A DNA stretch of 64,000 nucleotides from JAXMEB01 sp046348545 (GCA_046348545.1 JAXMEB010000002.1:620001-684000); one strand, 5' to 3'. Positions 42,201 through 52,900 are shown, counted from the stretch's first letter. Notes: generated by a model from the sequence alone, not told the origin. Program-made: numbers and translations.

Positions 42201-44636
42201 ATGGAAATCTCTGAATCCCCCACACCTAGTAGTACATTAGAATTACCGGTATTACCACTTCGGGATGTTGTCGTTTATCCCCATATGGTTATTCCACTAT
42301 TTGTAGGGCGTGAAAAATCGATACATGCTTTGGATGCGGCTATGAATAGTAGCTCAAAGCAAATTTTGTTGGTAGCACAAAAAGAAGCTTCCGAAGATTC
42401 GCCTGCGGATAAAGATATTTATACGGTTGGTGCAATTTCAACGATATTACAACTTCTAAAATTGCCTGATGGTACTGTAAAAGTGCTTGTTGAAGGTGTC
42501 AGGAGAGGGCGTGTCATTGATTTTGTTCAAAGTGAGCCCTATTTTCTGGTGAATGCAGAATATGTTGGTGAAGGTGAAATTTCTGAAGAAGAAGCTGAAG
42601 CGCTTGTTAGAACAGTCCTTTCCCAGTTTGAGCGTTATGTAAAGCTTAATAAGAAAATCCCGCCTGAAATTGTTACTTCGGTATCCGGCATCAATGATCC
42701 AGGCCGTCTGGCTGATACCATTGCGGCTCACATGTCTCTCAAAATTCAAGAAAAACAGAAATTGCTTGAATTGATAGATTTGAGGGCACGCTTAGAGCGC
42801 TTAATGGAATTGATGGAATCTGAAATTGATTTGCTTCAGGTTGAACAGCGTATTAGATCCAATGTCAAAAGACAAATGGAAAAGAGTCAGCGGGAGTACT
42901 ACTTGAATGAGCAAATGAAAGCAATTCAAGAAGAGCTAGGGCATGAAACCAATGAGAACGAGGAATTAAAAGCTAAGATCGATAAAGCGGGTATGCCTAA
43001 AGAAGCTTATGACAAATCCATGTCAGAGCTTAACAAATTAAAAATGATGGCTCCCATGTCAGCTGAAGCCACGGTCAGTCGAAACTACATCGATTGGATG
43101 TTATCCGTGCCCTGGAAGAAGAAATCTAAAATCAGTCTTGATCTGGCACAAGCGCAAGAGATTTTGGACAAAGACCATTATGGTTTAGAGAAGATTAAAG
43201 AGCGTATTCTTGAGTACTTAGCGGTTCAAAAACGGGTTAAAAAATTAAAAGGCCCCATATTATGTTTAGTGGGTCCACCAGGGGTGGGTAAAACATCTTT
43301 AGGTAAGTCAATTGCTCGTGCGACCCAGCGTAAATTTTTGAGAATGTCATTAGGGGGAGTTCGAGATGAGGCAGAGATTAGAGGCCATCGACGCACCTAT
43401 ATTGGTTCAATGCCTGGTAAGATTTTACAAAAACTTGCCAAGGGCGAGGTGCGCAATCCGTTATTTCTCTTAGATGAAATTGACAAAATGTCGATGGACT
43501 TTAGAGGTGATCCGGCTTCAGCCATGCTAGAAGTGCTTGACCCAGAGCAAAATCAAGCTTTCAACGATCATTATCTTGAAGTTGACTATGATCTATCCGA
43601 CGTGATGTTTGTAGCAACAGCGAATTCTTTAAATATGCCTGCGCCGTTATTGGACAGAATGGAAGTGATTCGTTTGTCGGGCTATACGGAAGACGAAAAG
43701 ATGAATATTGCGAGGCAGTATTTAATCCCGAAACAAATACAGGATAATGGCCTGGAAACATCAGAGCTGACGATCGATGATAAAGCGATACTCGGTATTA
43801 TTCGTTACTATACCCGAGAATCGGGTGTGCGTAGTCTTGAGCGAGAGATTTCAAAGCTTTGTCGAAAGGTTGTGAAATTGATTTCGATGAAGAAAGATCT
43901 CGCGCATCTTCACATTAGTGAAGATGATTTGGAAAACTATTTAGGTGTTCGAAAGCATCGTTTTGGTCGTGCCGAAGAACATGATCAAATTGGGCAGGTG
44001 ACAGGTCTGGCTTGGACGGAAGTAGGTGGTGAGATCTTAACGATCGAATCGGTTGCTGTTGCGGGTAAAGGTAAAACCACTTGCACAGGCTCCTTAGGTG
44101 ATGTGATGCAGGAATCCATTCAAGCGGCTATGACTGTGGTACGAAGTCGAGCGAAGCTTCTGGGGATTGATCCGGCTTTCTATGAGAAAACGGATATCCA
44201 TGTTCATGTGCCAGAAGGCGCGACGCCTAAAGATGGTCCTAGTGCAGGTATTGGTATGTGCACAGCATTAGTGTCTTCGCTCACCAAAATACCGGTACGA
44301 GCTGATGTTGCTATGACGGGTGAAATAACGCTACGTGGTGAAGTATTGCCCATCGGTGGATTGAAAGAGAAATTGCTAGCAGCTCGTCGAGCTGGGATTA
44401 TGCATGTGGTGATACCTGAAGAAAATCGGCGTGATTTAAAGGAAATACCAAAGAATATTTTGGAAAAACTAGATATTCATTGCGTCAAATGGATTGATGA
44501 AGTGTTTGAGCTTGCATTAGCTAGACGCCCAGAACCGCTCAAAGAAGGGGAATCTGGCGGAGGTGGGGCAGCTGAAAAGGCAACTTCCCCTGATGGAAAG
44601 GAAGGCGAATTGGCAAGTGATTTAAGCCATCACTAG
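42201..44636 (+). CDS. lon: ATP-dependent protease Lon
   Basis: 811-aa AAA+ serine protease for damaged and regulatory proteins. N-terminal substrate-recognition domain ([20 protein letters not shown]), Walker [10 protein letters not shown] at 358-366, Walker [11 protein letters not shown], and the Ser-Lys catalytic dyad (S681 in [11 protein letters not shown]724 in GGLKEKL), almost the E. coli numbering. The C-terminal tail is Gly/Glu-rich. 29 bases after clpX. Confidence 0.98.
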   Translation: MEISESPTPSSTLELPVLPLRDVVVYPHMVIPLFVGREKSIHALDAAMNSSSKQILLVAQKEASEDSPADKDIYTVGAISTILQLLKLPDGTVKVLVEGVRRGRVIDFVQSEPYFLVNAEYVGEGEISEEEAEALVRTVLSQFERYVKLNKKIPPEIVTSVSGINDPGRLADTIAAHMSLKIQEKQKLLELIDLRARLERLMELMESEIDLLQVEQRIRSNVKRQMEKSQREYYLNEQMKAIQEELGHETNENEELKAKIDKAGMPKEAYDKSMSELNKLKMMAPMSAEATVSRNYIDWMLSVPWKKKSKISLDLAQAQEILDKDHYGLEKIKERILEYLAVQKRVKKLKGPILCLVGPPGVGKTSLGKSIARATQRKFLRMSLGGVRDEAEIRGHRRTYIGSMPGKILQKLAKGEVRNPLFLLDEIDKMSMDFRGDPASAMLEVLDPEQNQAFNDHYLEVDYDLSDVMFVATANSLNMPAPLLDRMEVIRLSGYTEDEKMNIARQYLIPKQIQDNGLETSELTIDDKAILGIIRYYTRESGVRSLEREISKLCRKVVKLISMKKDLAHLHISEDDLENYLGVRKHRFGRAEEHDQIGQVTGLAWTEVGGEILTIESVAVAGKGKTTCTGSLGDVMQESIQAAMTVVRSRAKLLGIDPAFYEKTDIHVHVPEGATPKDGPSAGIGMCTALVSSLTKIPVRADVAMTGEITLRGEVLPIGGLKEKLLAARRAGIMHVVIPEENRRDLKEIPKNILEKLDIHCVKWIDEVFELALARRPEPLKEGESGGGGAAEKATSPDGKEGELASDLSHH

Positions 44637-44717
44637 TTTTCGCTTGTCACTCTGATAGAAGCGTGTTAAGGTCCTTCTACTTCGGACGGGTACTATATTA
44701 TTTAAAAGGGGATATCT

Positions 44718-45032
44718 GTGAGTAAAATTCCTTTAAACAAAGCTGATTTAGTGGACATGCTCGCTGAGAATGCTGAATTGACAAAAGCATCTGCAGGAAA
44801 GGTATTGAATTCTTTGGTGGATATCATTACTCTATCACTCCGTAGCGGCAAGTCAGTATCTTTGCTAGGCTTTGGAACATTCGCAGTCAAGCCACGCGCA
44901 GCGCGTGTTGGACGTAACCCTAAGACGGGTGAACCCATTCAAATTGATGCAGCAAATGTGCCTGTATTTAAAGCTGGTAAAGCGCTGAAAGATGCTGTAA
45001 ACTCCGGTTCCGTTGTAGCTGAAGAAGCTTAA
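44718..45032 (+). CDS. hup: DNA-binding protein HU
   Basis: 104-aa histone-like nucleoid protein. GTG 44718 preceded by AAAAGGGGA. Conserved core NKADLVDMLAE, LLGFGTFAVKPRAARVGRNPKTGEPI (in part, the DNA-binding beta arms) and VPVFKAGKALKDAV. About ten residues longer at the C-terminus than typical HU. The position after lon matches hupB of E. coli. Confidence 0.96.
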   Translation: MSKIPLNKADLVDMLAENAELTKASAGKVLNSLVDIITLSLRSGKSVSLLGFGTFAVKPRAARVGRNPKTGEPIQIDAANVPVFKAGKALKDAVNSGSVVAEEA

Positions 45033-45079
45033 GATTTAAAATAGTCGAAGCGAACGGTTTTTAGCAAAAGTGACAGAAG

Positions 45080-45108
45080 CTGTCGAATAACAGGAATGTA
45101 TGTATAAT
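45080..45108 (+). promoter_or_regulatory. candidate promoter of the tRNA-Val/tRNA-Asp pair
   Basis: A perfect -10 TATAAT (45103-45108) with a weak -35 (CTGTCG) 17 bases upstream. It lies 61 bases before tRNA-Val. Confidence 0.5.
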
Positions 45109-45169
45109 GCATGACTCTAGCAAGATCAGCACTGTTAACAAAGTAAAAATCAGACGCTAAGAGTGAAGC

Positions 45170-45245
45170 GGGTGCTTAGCTCAGCTGGTAGAGCGTCGCC
45201 CTTACAAGGCGAATGTCGGGGGTTCGATCCCCTCAGCACCCACCA
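45170..45245 (+). tRNA. tRNA-Val (anticodon TAC)
   Basis: 76 bases, acceptor GGGTGCT/AGCACCC, anticodon loop CTTACAA, T-loop TTCGATC, encoded CCA. Confidence 0.97.
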
Positions 45246-45250
45246 ATTTC

Positions 45251-45327
45251 GGAGCAGTAGTTCAGTTGGTTAGAATACCGGCCTGTCACGCCGGGGGTCG
45301 CGGGTTCGAGTCCCGTCTGCTCCGCCA
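45251..45327 (+). tRNA. tRNA-Asp (anticodon GTC)
   Basis: 77 bases, acceptor GGAGCAG/CTGCTCC, anticodon loop CTGTCAC, T-loop TTCGAGT, encoded CCA. The val-asp pair between hup and ppiD also occurs in relatives. Confidence 0.97.
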
Positions 45328-45335
45328 TGTATCTC

Positions 45336-45369
45336 AAAAGGCGCATTGGAAACATTGCGCTTTTTTTTT
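45336..45369 (+). terminator. intrinsic terminator after tRNA-Asp
   Basis: GCGCA/TGCGC stem extended by A4/T pairing, followed by nine T residues. A standard Rho-independent terminator ending the tRNA transcript 21 bases before ppiD. Confidence 0.85.
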
Positions 45370-45389
45370 GATTACAAGGATTTAATATC

Positions 45390-47291
45390 ATGCTCCAGGT
45401 CATGCGCGACAAAGCCCAGGGTTGGATTGCTGGGATTATTATCGGTGCAATTGCTATTGCTTTTACATTTATCGGAACGGGCAATTTCTTTATGCCCAAT
45501 GGCAATCAAAACGTAGCAAAGGTTAATGGACAGGAAATACCCTGGCAACGTTTTGCAGAGCGTTATGAGCAAGTCCGAGCGCAGAATGAATCAGTTTCAA
45601 GCATGGATACACAGCAACTTAAATCTATGTTGCTTGAAAACATGGTACGTGAATTGGCTTTGATGCAAGCTTCTGAAAAAAGAGGATTTCGGGTCAGCAC
45701 CCAGCAAATCAATCAACTCATTCAAAATATTAATATCTTCCAAGAAGATGGCAAATTTTCATACGATAGATTAAATCAGTTGTTGCAGCAGCTTCATCTG
45801 TCTCAATACGAATTCCATCATCAAATCCAAGAGATGATGATGGTGGCTCAAATGGAGGAAGGTCTCAGAGATAGCGCCTTTTCTCTGATGTCTGATTTGG
45901 GAAGTCATCTCAAATATTTAAACCAAAAACGTCACGTCAAATATGCAGAAATAGATCGAAAACAATTTGAATCTGAAGTGACGATCACGGAAGACGAATT
46001 GAAGCAGTACTATGATGCGCATCCGCAAAAATTTATGACTGACGAAACAGCTCAGATTGAGTATATCGAGCTACCTTTAACGAGTCTGCTCGATAAGATT
46101 GAAGTTTCATCATCAGATCTTTCTGAATACTATGAAGAGCATAAGAATGTTTTTGAGACGCCCGAAAAAGTGAAAGTGTCTCATATTTTGATTTCATCAC
46201 AAGAGAAAGGGAGTCTGGAGAAAGCGAAAGCCGAGATCGAAACGATCCAGAACCGTCTAAAACAAGGTGAAAGCTTTGAAGCGCTGGCTCGTGAATTCTC
46301 AGATGATCCAGTCTCAGCTAAAGATGGCGGGGTGTTGGACTGGGTGACCAAAGGGGAAGTTGTTCCTCAATTTGAAGAGGCCGCCTTTAACCTGAATAAG
46401 CCGGGTGAAATCTCAGACATCATTCAAACAGGGTTTGGCTATCATCTCATCAAATTAATCGCTCACCAGGACACACAATTAAAACCGTTTGATGTCGTTA
46501 AAGATGAGATTGCAGCTGAGATTAGACGCCAAAAGGCTGAAGAGCAGCAAATCAATTTAGCTGATGAAATGGTTACATTAGCCTATGAACACCATGACTC
46601 CTTGCAGCCCATCGCAGATAAAATAGACCAGCCAATTCAAACCTCTGAACCATTCACTCGAAAGGGTGGGAAAGGCATTTTGGCTGATCCCACTGTATTG
46701 GGAGCGGTCTTCAGCGATGATGTGCTTGTCGTGAAGCAAAATAGCGATCTCATTAAGATTGAACCAGATACCTATGTCGTATTACGCCTCAAAACACATC
46801 AACCTTCCGAACTAAAACCCTACGAAGCGGTGAAAACCGAAGTTGAGGGTATTCTTCGAGATAACAAGTTAAATGAAAAATTAAAAAGTTATGCGGATTC
46901 AATTGTAGAAGGCCTAAAAAAATCCCAATCAATCGATCTGATAGCTTCCGAGAAGAAATTGAACTTTATTGATAAGACGGTCACGCGCTCTGAAATTAAT
47001 TTAGACCGAGCAGTGCTAAGCAAAGCATTTTCGATCCCGCGGCCAGTAGCTGGGACTTTTGAAGTTGGTTCGACGCCAATCAGCAAAGGATACGCTATTG
47101 TTTTAGTTGATGATGTACAAGATGGTCAGCTCAGTGAAGTGCCAAGCGATAGAATCAGCTTTATTCAAGGATTTTTAGCCAATAGCTTGGGTGAGATTGA
47201 TTATGATCTGTATGTGTCCGAAATTATCAAGCAAGCCAAGGTAGAAAAATTTCTGCCAGCTCAAACAATCGAGAAAGAGGTCGTAGAATAG
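45390..47291 (+). CDS. ppiD: SurA N-terminal/parvulin-domain periplasmic chaperone PpiD
   Basis: 633 aa, ATG 45390 after AAGGA. Short cytoplasmic start and one membrane helix (WIAGIIIGAIAIAFTFIG, about 12-29), then the SurA/PpiD-type chaperone region (ANVNGQEI-like AKVNGQEIPWQRF) and a parvulin domain at about 255-355 (VKVSHILISSQEKGS, LAREFSDDPVSAKDGGVLDW, GFGYHLIKL). It assists folding of proteins leaving the Sec translocon. Position after hup is as in E. coli. Confidence 0.94.
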   Translation: MLQVMRDKAQGWIAGIIIGAIAIAFTFIGTGNFFMPNGNQNVAKVNGQEIPWQRFAERYEQVRAQNESVSSMDTQQLKSMLLENMVRELALMQASEKRGFRVSTQQINQLIQNINIFQEDGKFSYDRLNQLLQQLHLSQYEFHHQIQEMMMVAQMEEGLRDSAFSLMSDLGSHLKYLNQKRHVKYAEIDRKQFESEVTITEDELKQYYDAHPQKFMTDETAQIEYIELPLTSLLDKIEVSSSDLSEYYEEHKNVFETPEKVKVSHILISSQEKGSLEKAKAEIETIQNRLKQGESFEALAREFSDDPVSAKDGGVLDWVTKGEVVPQFEEAAFNLNKPGEISDIIQTGFGYHLIKLIAHQDTQLKPFDVVKDEIAAEIRRQKAEEQQINLADEMVTLAYEHHDSLQPIADKIDQPIQTSEPFTRKGGKGILADPTVLGAVFSDDVLVVKQNSDLIKIEPDTYVVLRLKTHQPSELKPYEAVKTEVEGILRDNKLNEKLKSYADSIVEGLKKSQSIDLIASEKKLNFIDKTVTRSEINLDRAVLSKAFSIPRPVAGTFEVGSTPISKGYAIVLVDDVQDGQLSEVPSDRISFIQGFLANSLGEIDYDLYVSEIIKQAKVEKFLPAQTIEKEVVE

Positions 47292-47315
47292 CGCTTTCTC
47301 AAGTCTTTAATTGGC

Positions 47316-47349
47316 ATCCCGGAATTTTTCGAGGAAAAATATCCGGGAT
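47316..47349. terminator. long perfect-arm hairpin between convergent ppiD and BON-domain genes
   Basis: Arms ATCCCGGA and TCCGGGAT with inner ATTTTT/AAAAAT pairing give an almost complete 34-base palindrome between two convergent genes. It probably acts as a bidirectional terminator; the A/T inner part means no long T tail is present outside. Confidence 0.65.
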
Positions 47350-47356
47350 CTGGAAA

Positions 47357-47977
47357 TTATTCAGAAGATTTTAAGGGCTCAATTTTGATGTCATCTTTAA
47401 TCGAATCAATCCCTTCGATACCATGAATCACTTCAAGGAGATGTTGCTTTTGGCCTTCACCGCTTAAGGTACCTGATAGATAAACAACATTATTTTTGGC
47501 TTCTATTTTAACAGGCCAGGTCGTTGGATCTTCCTTTTCAAAAAGACGTGTTTTAATTAATTTAGCTTTGATTAAAGCCGTGAGGTAAACATCTGGCAAC
47601 GGGTTTTGCTTTTGAACGACATTTAAACGCGTCGCGTCGACTTTATTAACACTCTCAGTAGCAGCGGCGTGCATGATCGCTTTTTCGTATTGTGACTCAG
47701 TCTGCACTTCACCAACTAGGGTTACATGACCGGCTTTGGTAAACGCCTGAATTTTAAATGGGCCTAAATCTTTATCAATGGAGTATTTGCCCATGATTTT
47801 AGCAGTCGTGGCTGTTTCATCTAATTCAATGGCCATTTTATCAGAAGCCTTATCAAGTTTCTTACCTAACTCCTCAAAAAGTCCAGGCTCCGATTTGGGC
47901 ACAGCAGATTGGGTTGCATTATCAGCCAAAACAGCCAAAGGTGCTAGTGAGATAGCTAAAATAAGTAATCTTTTCAT
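47357..47977 (-). CDS. BON-domain periplasmic protein (OsmY-like)
   Basis: About 206 aa from ATG 47977 (MKRLLILAISLAPLAVLA), a clear signal peptide; a longer frame to 48004 would bury it, and GGGGATTATGG precedes the chosen ATG. Two BON domains: about 55-115 (IQAFTKAGHVTLVGEVQTES) and about 125-195 (VYLSGTLSGEGQKQHLLEVI). BON proteins bind membranes or phospholipids and are often osmotic-stress induced. Stand-alone gene. Confidence 0.85.
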   Translation of the reverse strand: MKRLLILAISLAPLAVLADNATQSAVPKSEPGLFEELGKKLDKASDKMAIELDETATTAKIMGKYSIDKDLGPFKIQAFTKAGHVTLVGEVQTESQYEKAIMHAAATESVNKVDATRLNVVQKQNPLPDVYLTALIKAKLIKTRLFEKEDPTTWPVKIEAKNNVVYLSGTLSGEGQKQHLLEVIHGIEGIDSIKDDIKIEPLKSSE

Positions 47978-48032
47978 CCATAATCCCCGCATATAAAAAA
48001 TCATTATACCTGATATTCATAGTAACCTCAGT

Positions 48033-48107
48033 ATCACTCGCTGCGCACTTCGTGCGCTTATCGCTGTGCGGATTGACGTCATTACAAAGCAACCCTGCCT
48101 TCAAAAA
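48033..48107 (-). repeat. R3 hairpin repeat, copy A (75 bp)
   Basis: Reverse complement begins TTTTTTGAAGGCAGGGTTG and contains the hairpin GCGCACGAAGTGCGC. About 92 percent identical to 62701-62775, in opposite orientation. It lies between the BON-domain gene and the IS607 remnant. Confidence 0.75.
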
Positions 48108-48179
48108 ACCCAAACTGGGGCAAAAGCTGTTTGACTTATATCTGATCAAAGGTGTATATACATACACGTAATAATCAAG

Positions 48180-48458
48180 TTGTTATCCATCAGCGAAGCA
48201 TCCGAGTATTTAGGTGTCACTCCAGCTACATTGCGTAGATGCGAAAGGAGTGGCCGCTTAAAGCCTGCCAAAAGGACGATAGGTAAGCAGCGTCGCTATG
48301 ACATATCGCAATTAAAACCTCACCTATTTCGAAATGTGCCCTTAATACAAAATAAAACTACTTATGCATACGCAAGAGTGTCTAGTCACGATCAAAAATC
48401 TGATTTGCAAAGACAAATTGAGATGCTTGAATTGTATTGTGCTTCTCAAGGCTGGTGA
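48180..48458 (+). pseudogene. IS607-type serine recombinase TnpA, N-terminal fragment
   Basis: 92 codons from TTG 48180. MerR-type helix-turn-helix (ISEASEYLGVTPATLRRCERSG) followed by the start of the resolvase domain with its catalytic serine motif TYAYARVSSHDQKSDLQRQ. It stops at ASQGW; the remaining half of the catalytic domain is gone. The HTH-first order is diagnostic of IS607 rather than Tn3-type resolvases. Confidence 0.88.
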
Positions 48459-49790
48459 CTTAAGAAACATTTACCGCGAGCAACTTTCTCCTGGAATCGC
48501 AAATACCCTTTATACGAAGCGAGGCTTACGTAATTTAGTGCCTGGGATAAAAGTTGAGAAACCTTTTTTGAAAGTGGCTCACTCTTCACCTCTAAAAAAC
48601 GTAGCTTTGAGACTCACCGATACCATCCAAACATATCAAAAATCACGCAAAGGAAAACGCAAAGGCAAGCAAACGGGCTGGCCACAGTTTCGAAGCTGGC
48701 GCAGAAGCTGGTTTTCTTTGTTGTACGATGAGCCGAATAAAGGATTTAAAATTGAGCGTGATGAGCTAAAACTTTCCTTAGGTAGAGGGGACGACCGAAA
48801 GCAGCGCTCACTTAATATTCCAATTGCAGAGGCTGGGCTGCTGAAAGGAAAGGAAATCCGAAATTTGCGGATTGTAAAAGATATGAATGTGTATTATGCG
48901 GTTTTTTCAGTCACGAGAGTATTGCCTGAACCCAAATCAGTTGAAAAAATCATTTCACTTGACCCTAATCATAAGAATCTTGCGTATGGCGTCGATAATG
49001 ACAATCAAGCACTAGAGATAGAAAGTCCGTGGTGGTTAAAACAATATGACAAACGCATCGATGAATTAAAAAGTAAACGAGACCGATGTCAGAAAAAATC
49101 AAAAAAATAGAGGTACTTGATTCTCAGGGCAATACAACTGGAAAAGTCAGATATCAGCCATCCAGGCGATGGCAGGCATATCAAGGGACATTAGAAAAAG
49201 CATTACAAAAACGTCGAGACCAGACTAAGTCGTATTTGTATGCTATCGCTAATAAGCTATATAGCCAATATGATTATGTAGCAATAGGCGACTATACGCC
49301 GCATGGCAATGGATTGACTCCATCTATGCGACGCGCCATGAATAATCGCTCCCTGATTGGTCGATTCAAAGAGGTGCTCTCTTGGGTCGCTCTTAAATCA
49401 GGGAAACATTATTTTGAGTATGATGAAAAAGGCACAACGCGAACATGTCATCAGTGCGACCATAAAGTGAAAGAGGGATTGTCTCCCAACGTTCGCAGTT
49501 GGCAATGTGAAAACTGCCTGTGTCACCATATTCGAGATGAAAACGCTGCGATAAATGGCTTATACAAAGTATTAGGTCACTTGTCTCAGCAAAACAAGGT
49601 GAACACCTTGTCAGTGCCTGGCTCGGGCCGCGTCTATGCGAATGGACGTTGGGCTTGGCGTGTTTGTCCTAGTGGCGTGCTTTGCTCGCCGCGGGGGGCG
49701 AACCGTGATTTATCACAAACGCCAAGAAATCAAAAGGGGCGCTTGAGAGCACCCCATCCAAACGCGATTCAGCATGCATCACTCTTGTGA
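48457..49790 (+). pseudogene. IS607-associated TnpB (RNA-guided nuclease family), truncated and frameshifted
   Basis: TnpB-like sequence begins at about 48457 (LRNIYREQLSPGIANTLY), lacking roughly 60 N-terminal residues. It runs to 49110, where an A-run shift (8 A expected, 7 present near 49104) breaks it, and resumes in another frame from 49086 to 49790. RuvC-I Asp (IISLDPNHKNLAYG) and RuvC-III Asp (RDENAAING) are present. The usual RuvC-II Glu position reads VAIGDYTP, with Gly instead. A Glu 46 residues further on (DEKGTTRTCHQC) precedes the four-Cys zinc finger (CHQC ... CENC). The frame beyond YKVLG is low-complexity and probably overlaps the guide RNA. Inactive as it stands. Confidence 0.85.
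49654..49790 (+). ncRNA. candidate omega-RNA (reRNA) region at the 3' end of tnpB
   Basis: A 12-bp stem with a 2-base bulge pairs CTTGGCG-TTTGT (49654-49667) with ACAAACGCCAAG (49715-49726) and encloses a second stem GGCG/CGCC. TnpB guide RNAs come from exactly this position, the tnpB 3' end and right element end. Support is structural and positional only. Confidence 0.4.
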
Positions 49791-49907
49791 GCAACTTTGA
49801 TCAACTTTGGAAGAGCGGTTCTTAGTAACGAATTAAGTTGATTCTTTTTTGAGTGGGGAGGGATTTGTTAAGATGTCGACAATTTTTCATATAAGAAGAG
49901 AATACAA

Positions 49908-52900
49908 GTGTTACCTGACAGACTTATAAAGATTATTCAAGAAAAGAGCCTTGAAGATCGGATTTTAAAAAAAGTCAAAAAGATAGTCGAAGCAAACAAA
50001 CAGGGAAATTTGAACGGTATCAAAAATAAAAATAGCCTCCCTTTGGAATCGCCTCTTTCTGTCGCAGCAAGCCGAGGATTCTGTACCATATTGCGGTATT
50101 TAATCGAAGAAACTGGTCAGAGAAAGCCAAATCCAGATCAAGTATTGTATGGAAATCAAACAGCTTTAGGGATTGCACTTTCTCATGACCAGTATCCCGC
50201 AGCATTCTACTTGGCGCAGCATACTCAGCTTTATCCGCAAGATATCCAGTGGGGATATACGGCTTTGCACTTTGCAGCTGCCCGTAATCAAGCCGAAATT
50301 CTTAATATTATTTTATCTAAAACGCCCGATATCATTGATCTTTCTTCTAAAGAAGGTTTAACCGCATTTCATTTGGCTGCAGAGCAAAATGCATTTGATG
50401 CAGTTGATACGTTAATTAACTATGGTGCCAATTTAAGGCTTCGTACGAATCAAGATGCGACTGCATATGGAATGGCTCTATCCCTAGCGAATAATCGCAT
50501 GATATCTCGACTTTTAGATTATGCGCGCGCGGCTTCCGCTCTAGAATATACTCATTGTTCGATTCGATTTTCACCTTTGAAATTTGTGATGGATGGTTTG
50601 AGCACTTCCAAGTTGCCATCGGTTATTGCCTTACTAGAAGCGGGTGCAGGATTAGATCTCGATATTATTCCAAAAGAGGTATGGGGATTATTAGAAACAT
50701 TGGGCAAAAAAAGAACCATGTCTTGGGAATGTCTCATTGTGGGTGAAATCAAAAGAGAAGGAAATAGATCTCCGCGAAAAGAGTTTGTTACCTCGATTGC
50801 GGATTTTGAAGGATTGCTAAACAATCCAAATGCTTCCTTTAAATTGAAACAGCTGGGAATATCTGTACAACATCCTAAAGTTAAAGATTTAGAGCATGTT
50901 AAAAAAATAGCGGCATTGGTTCAATCGAAATTAGCCGAGCCGTTACCAACGTATGAGCGAGATACTCAAAATATCGATTTTTCTGAAATCGTGAATATTA
51001 ATACTCGAGAGAATATAAAAAAATTAGTACGAGATGATCTTCGTTTGCAATTTGAGTTTGAAAAAATATTGTTTAAGAGTGAAACAAAGCGTTTCATTCA
51101 CCATCTGTATATGATTTTTAATGTTTTAAGTAAAGTAGCCCTAGAAGATGAAGAGAATTTTGATGCAAAGCATATTTTTGATTCCTATTTACGTAGGCTC
51201 CATGAGGTTTTGAAGTTTGTAATTCATAAGAATTCGATCTATCTTCATGGATGGGATGAAATTCGAATTGAATTTACGAGTGCTTTTGCATATTCCTATG
51301 CTGCCATTTCTACGCCAGAATTCCAAGGATACGCTGTCAAAATCATGTCGCCATTTGTAAATGCCATTGGGCGAATAGTACAAACTTATTCTCAAGATTT
51401 AAGAAGCAAGCAGACGAACCTATATAATGCGTTCTTAGATGCAAAGATTTGTGGAATGCTAGAAATGGCACGCTCATACCTAACTGAAGCTAATTTTGAT
51501 TTGGCGCAGACCCTAGCAGAGCAACTTATTTATGAAGGATCTAAAATCATTGTTAATAATGAGAGCTTAGCTAGTAGCGTTAATCAAACAAAAGTCCAAG
51601 CATTGATTATCCTTGCTGAAGTGCATATTCATGAAGAACGATTTCGAGCAGCTTTTGATTGTTTAGAAGCGATGTTAGAAATCTCTCATCTTGGCTTGTA
51701 TGTTTGTAGAGGGATTAGTCATGCCGTAAATCTTCTTTTAGAACGACATAGCTTTGACATGAAAGCGAGCTTGGTTTATCTCCTTAAAGAGGTGATATCT
51801 TATCTGAGCAATTTTAGACTTGAATCAGAAGGTAATGGCTTCTATCGCCATCTATTAAAGGAGGAGCAAGCATTTCTAAATCATTTTGAATCAGGACTTG
51901 TTTTGCTTGAAACTGAACTGCTCGAGTTCCGCATTGATGCACTTAAAAAACAGTTTAAGTTGTTAGGTGCTTTAGAAGTTGACTCTGTAGAAAATGCGGT
52001 GATTATTCGCTTGTTTGATTCAGTTGTTCACCCTAAAAATAAAAGACAGTTTCAAGTTTTTTTGAATAGAAAAAGTGATTTTATAAATAACGACAATTAT
52101 ATTCTTAGAATCAAGAATGAATATCTCTTAGGTGATGAGTTTGAGATAGATATTCAATCTCTTGTTAAAATTCTTGAAATTGAAGCTCCCCAGTCTAATA
52201 TCACAAAAAAGTTGGGTGATTCGTCTGCTGATTTATACCCACAACAGATGATTTTTCGGGTAGGCGCCGAGCGTTCGAGACGCAGGAGTGTACACAAAGT
52301 ACATGACTGCGATGAGAATCGCGAAGGCAACAACCCCGAAAATTCAGCTGTGACGGGTATACAAGTAAAACTAGATCAAGTCATCACTCAGCTTAAGAAT
52401 TTATCATCAGAAGGACTTGAGCCAGCAGAACAAGCAACAGAACAAAAAATTAAAATAAAAAAACAAGGGATTGCTAACCCTGATCTTGATAAAAAAAGGA
52501 AGAAGTTTAAAGCTGAAATTAAGGTTACATCTGATTCTGAAGAATTTGAGGTCCCAGAGGGTTATATGAAGCCTACCCCAATGCAAGGAGGGCATCTAGG
52601 CGAAAATCAACTTTTTGTTTCAATGCCCAAAGATAACCCTAATTTTGAAAAATTTTATAAATTGATTAAAGGAAATTTTATTCATTGCATTTCACAATAT
52701 GGTAAAGGTCAGCAGGGCGTGAAGCTTGGAAAAGCCGCTGCCGTGGATGATAAAGGCTGTTTTAAGGAAATCCCGATTGCACGTCTCAAAGTATGTGGTG
52801 GTGAAACATTAAGAGCTTGGGGCTTTGTTTCGCAAGCTGTCCGAACCGAGAGAGGGGTACGCAAACTATATCTTTTTAAGCCAGAGAATATAGTTGAGAA

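Larger units (their letters stand above)
48180..49800 (+). mobile_element. remnant of an IS607-family element (tnpA fragment plus broken tnpB)
   Basis: A serine-recombinase N-terminal fragment is joined directly to an N-terminally truncated TnpB, so an internal deletion has removed the tnpA 3' part and the tnpB 5' part. Ends are not certain because IS607 elements lack inverted repeats; the left boundary is placed at the tnpA start and the right after the tnpB stop. Confidence 0.8.

Noticed and set aside
45233..45505. 90-codon minus-strand ORF over tRNA-Asp and ppiD start
   Set aside because: Antisense of tRNA-Asp and ppiD; contains the typical tRNA-derived AEQTGLEPATPG peptide.
48152..48167. 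Small GTGTAT/ATACAC palindrome before the tnpA fragment as an attachment site
   Set aside because: Six-base arms in AT-rich sequence are not convincing, and IS607 elements do not need such a site.
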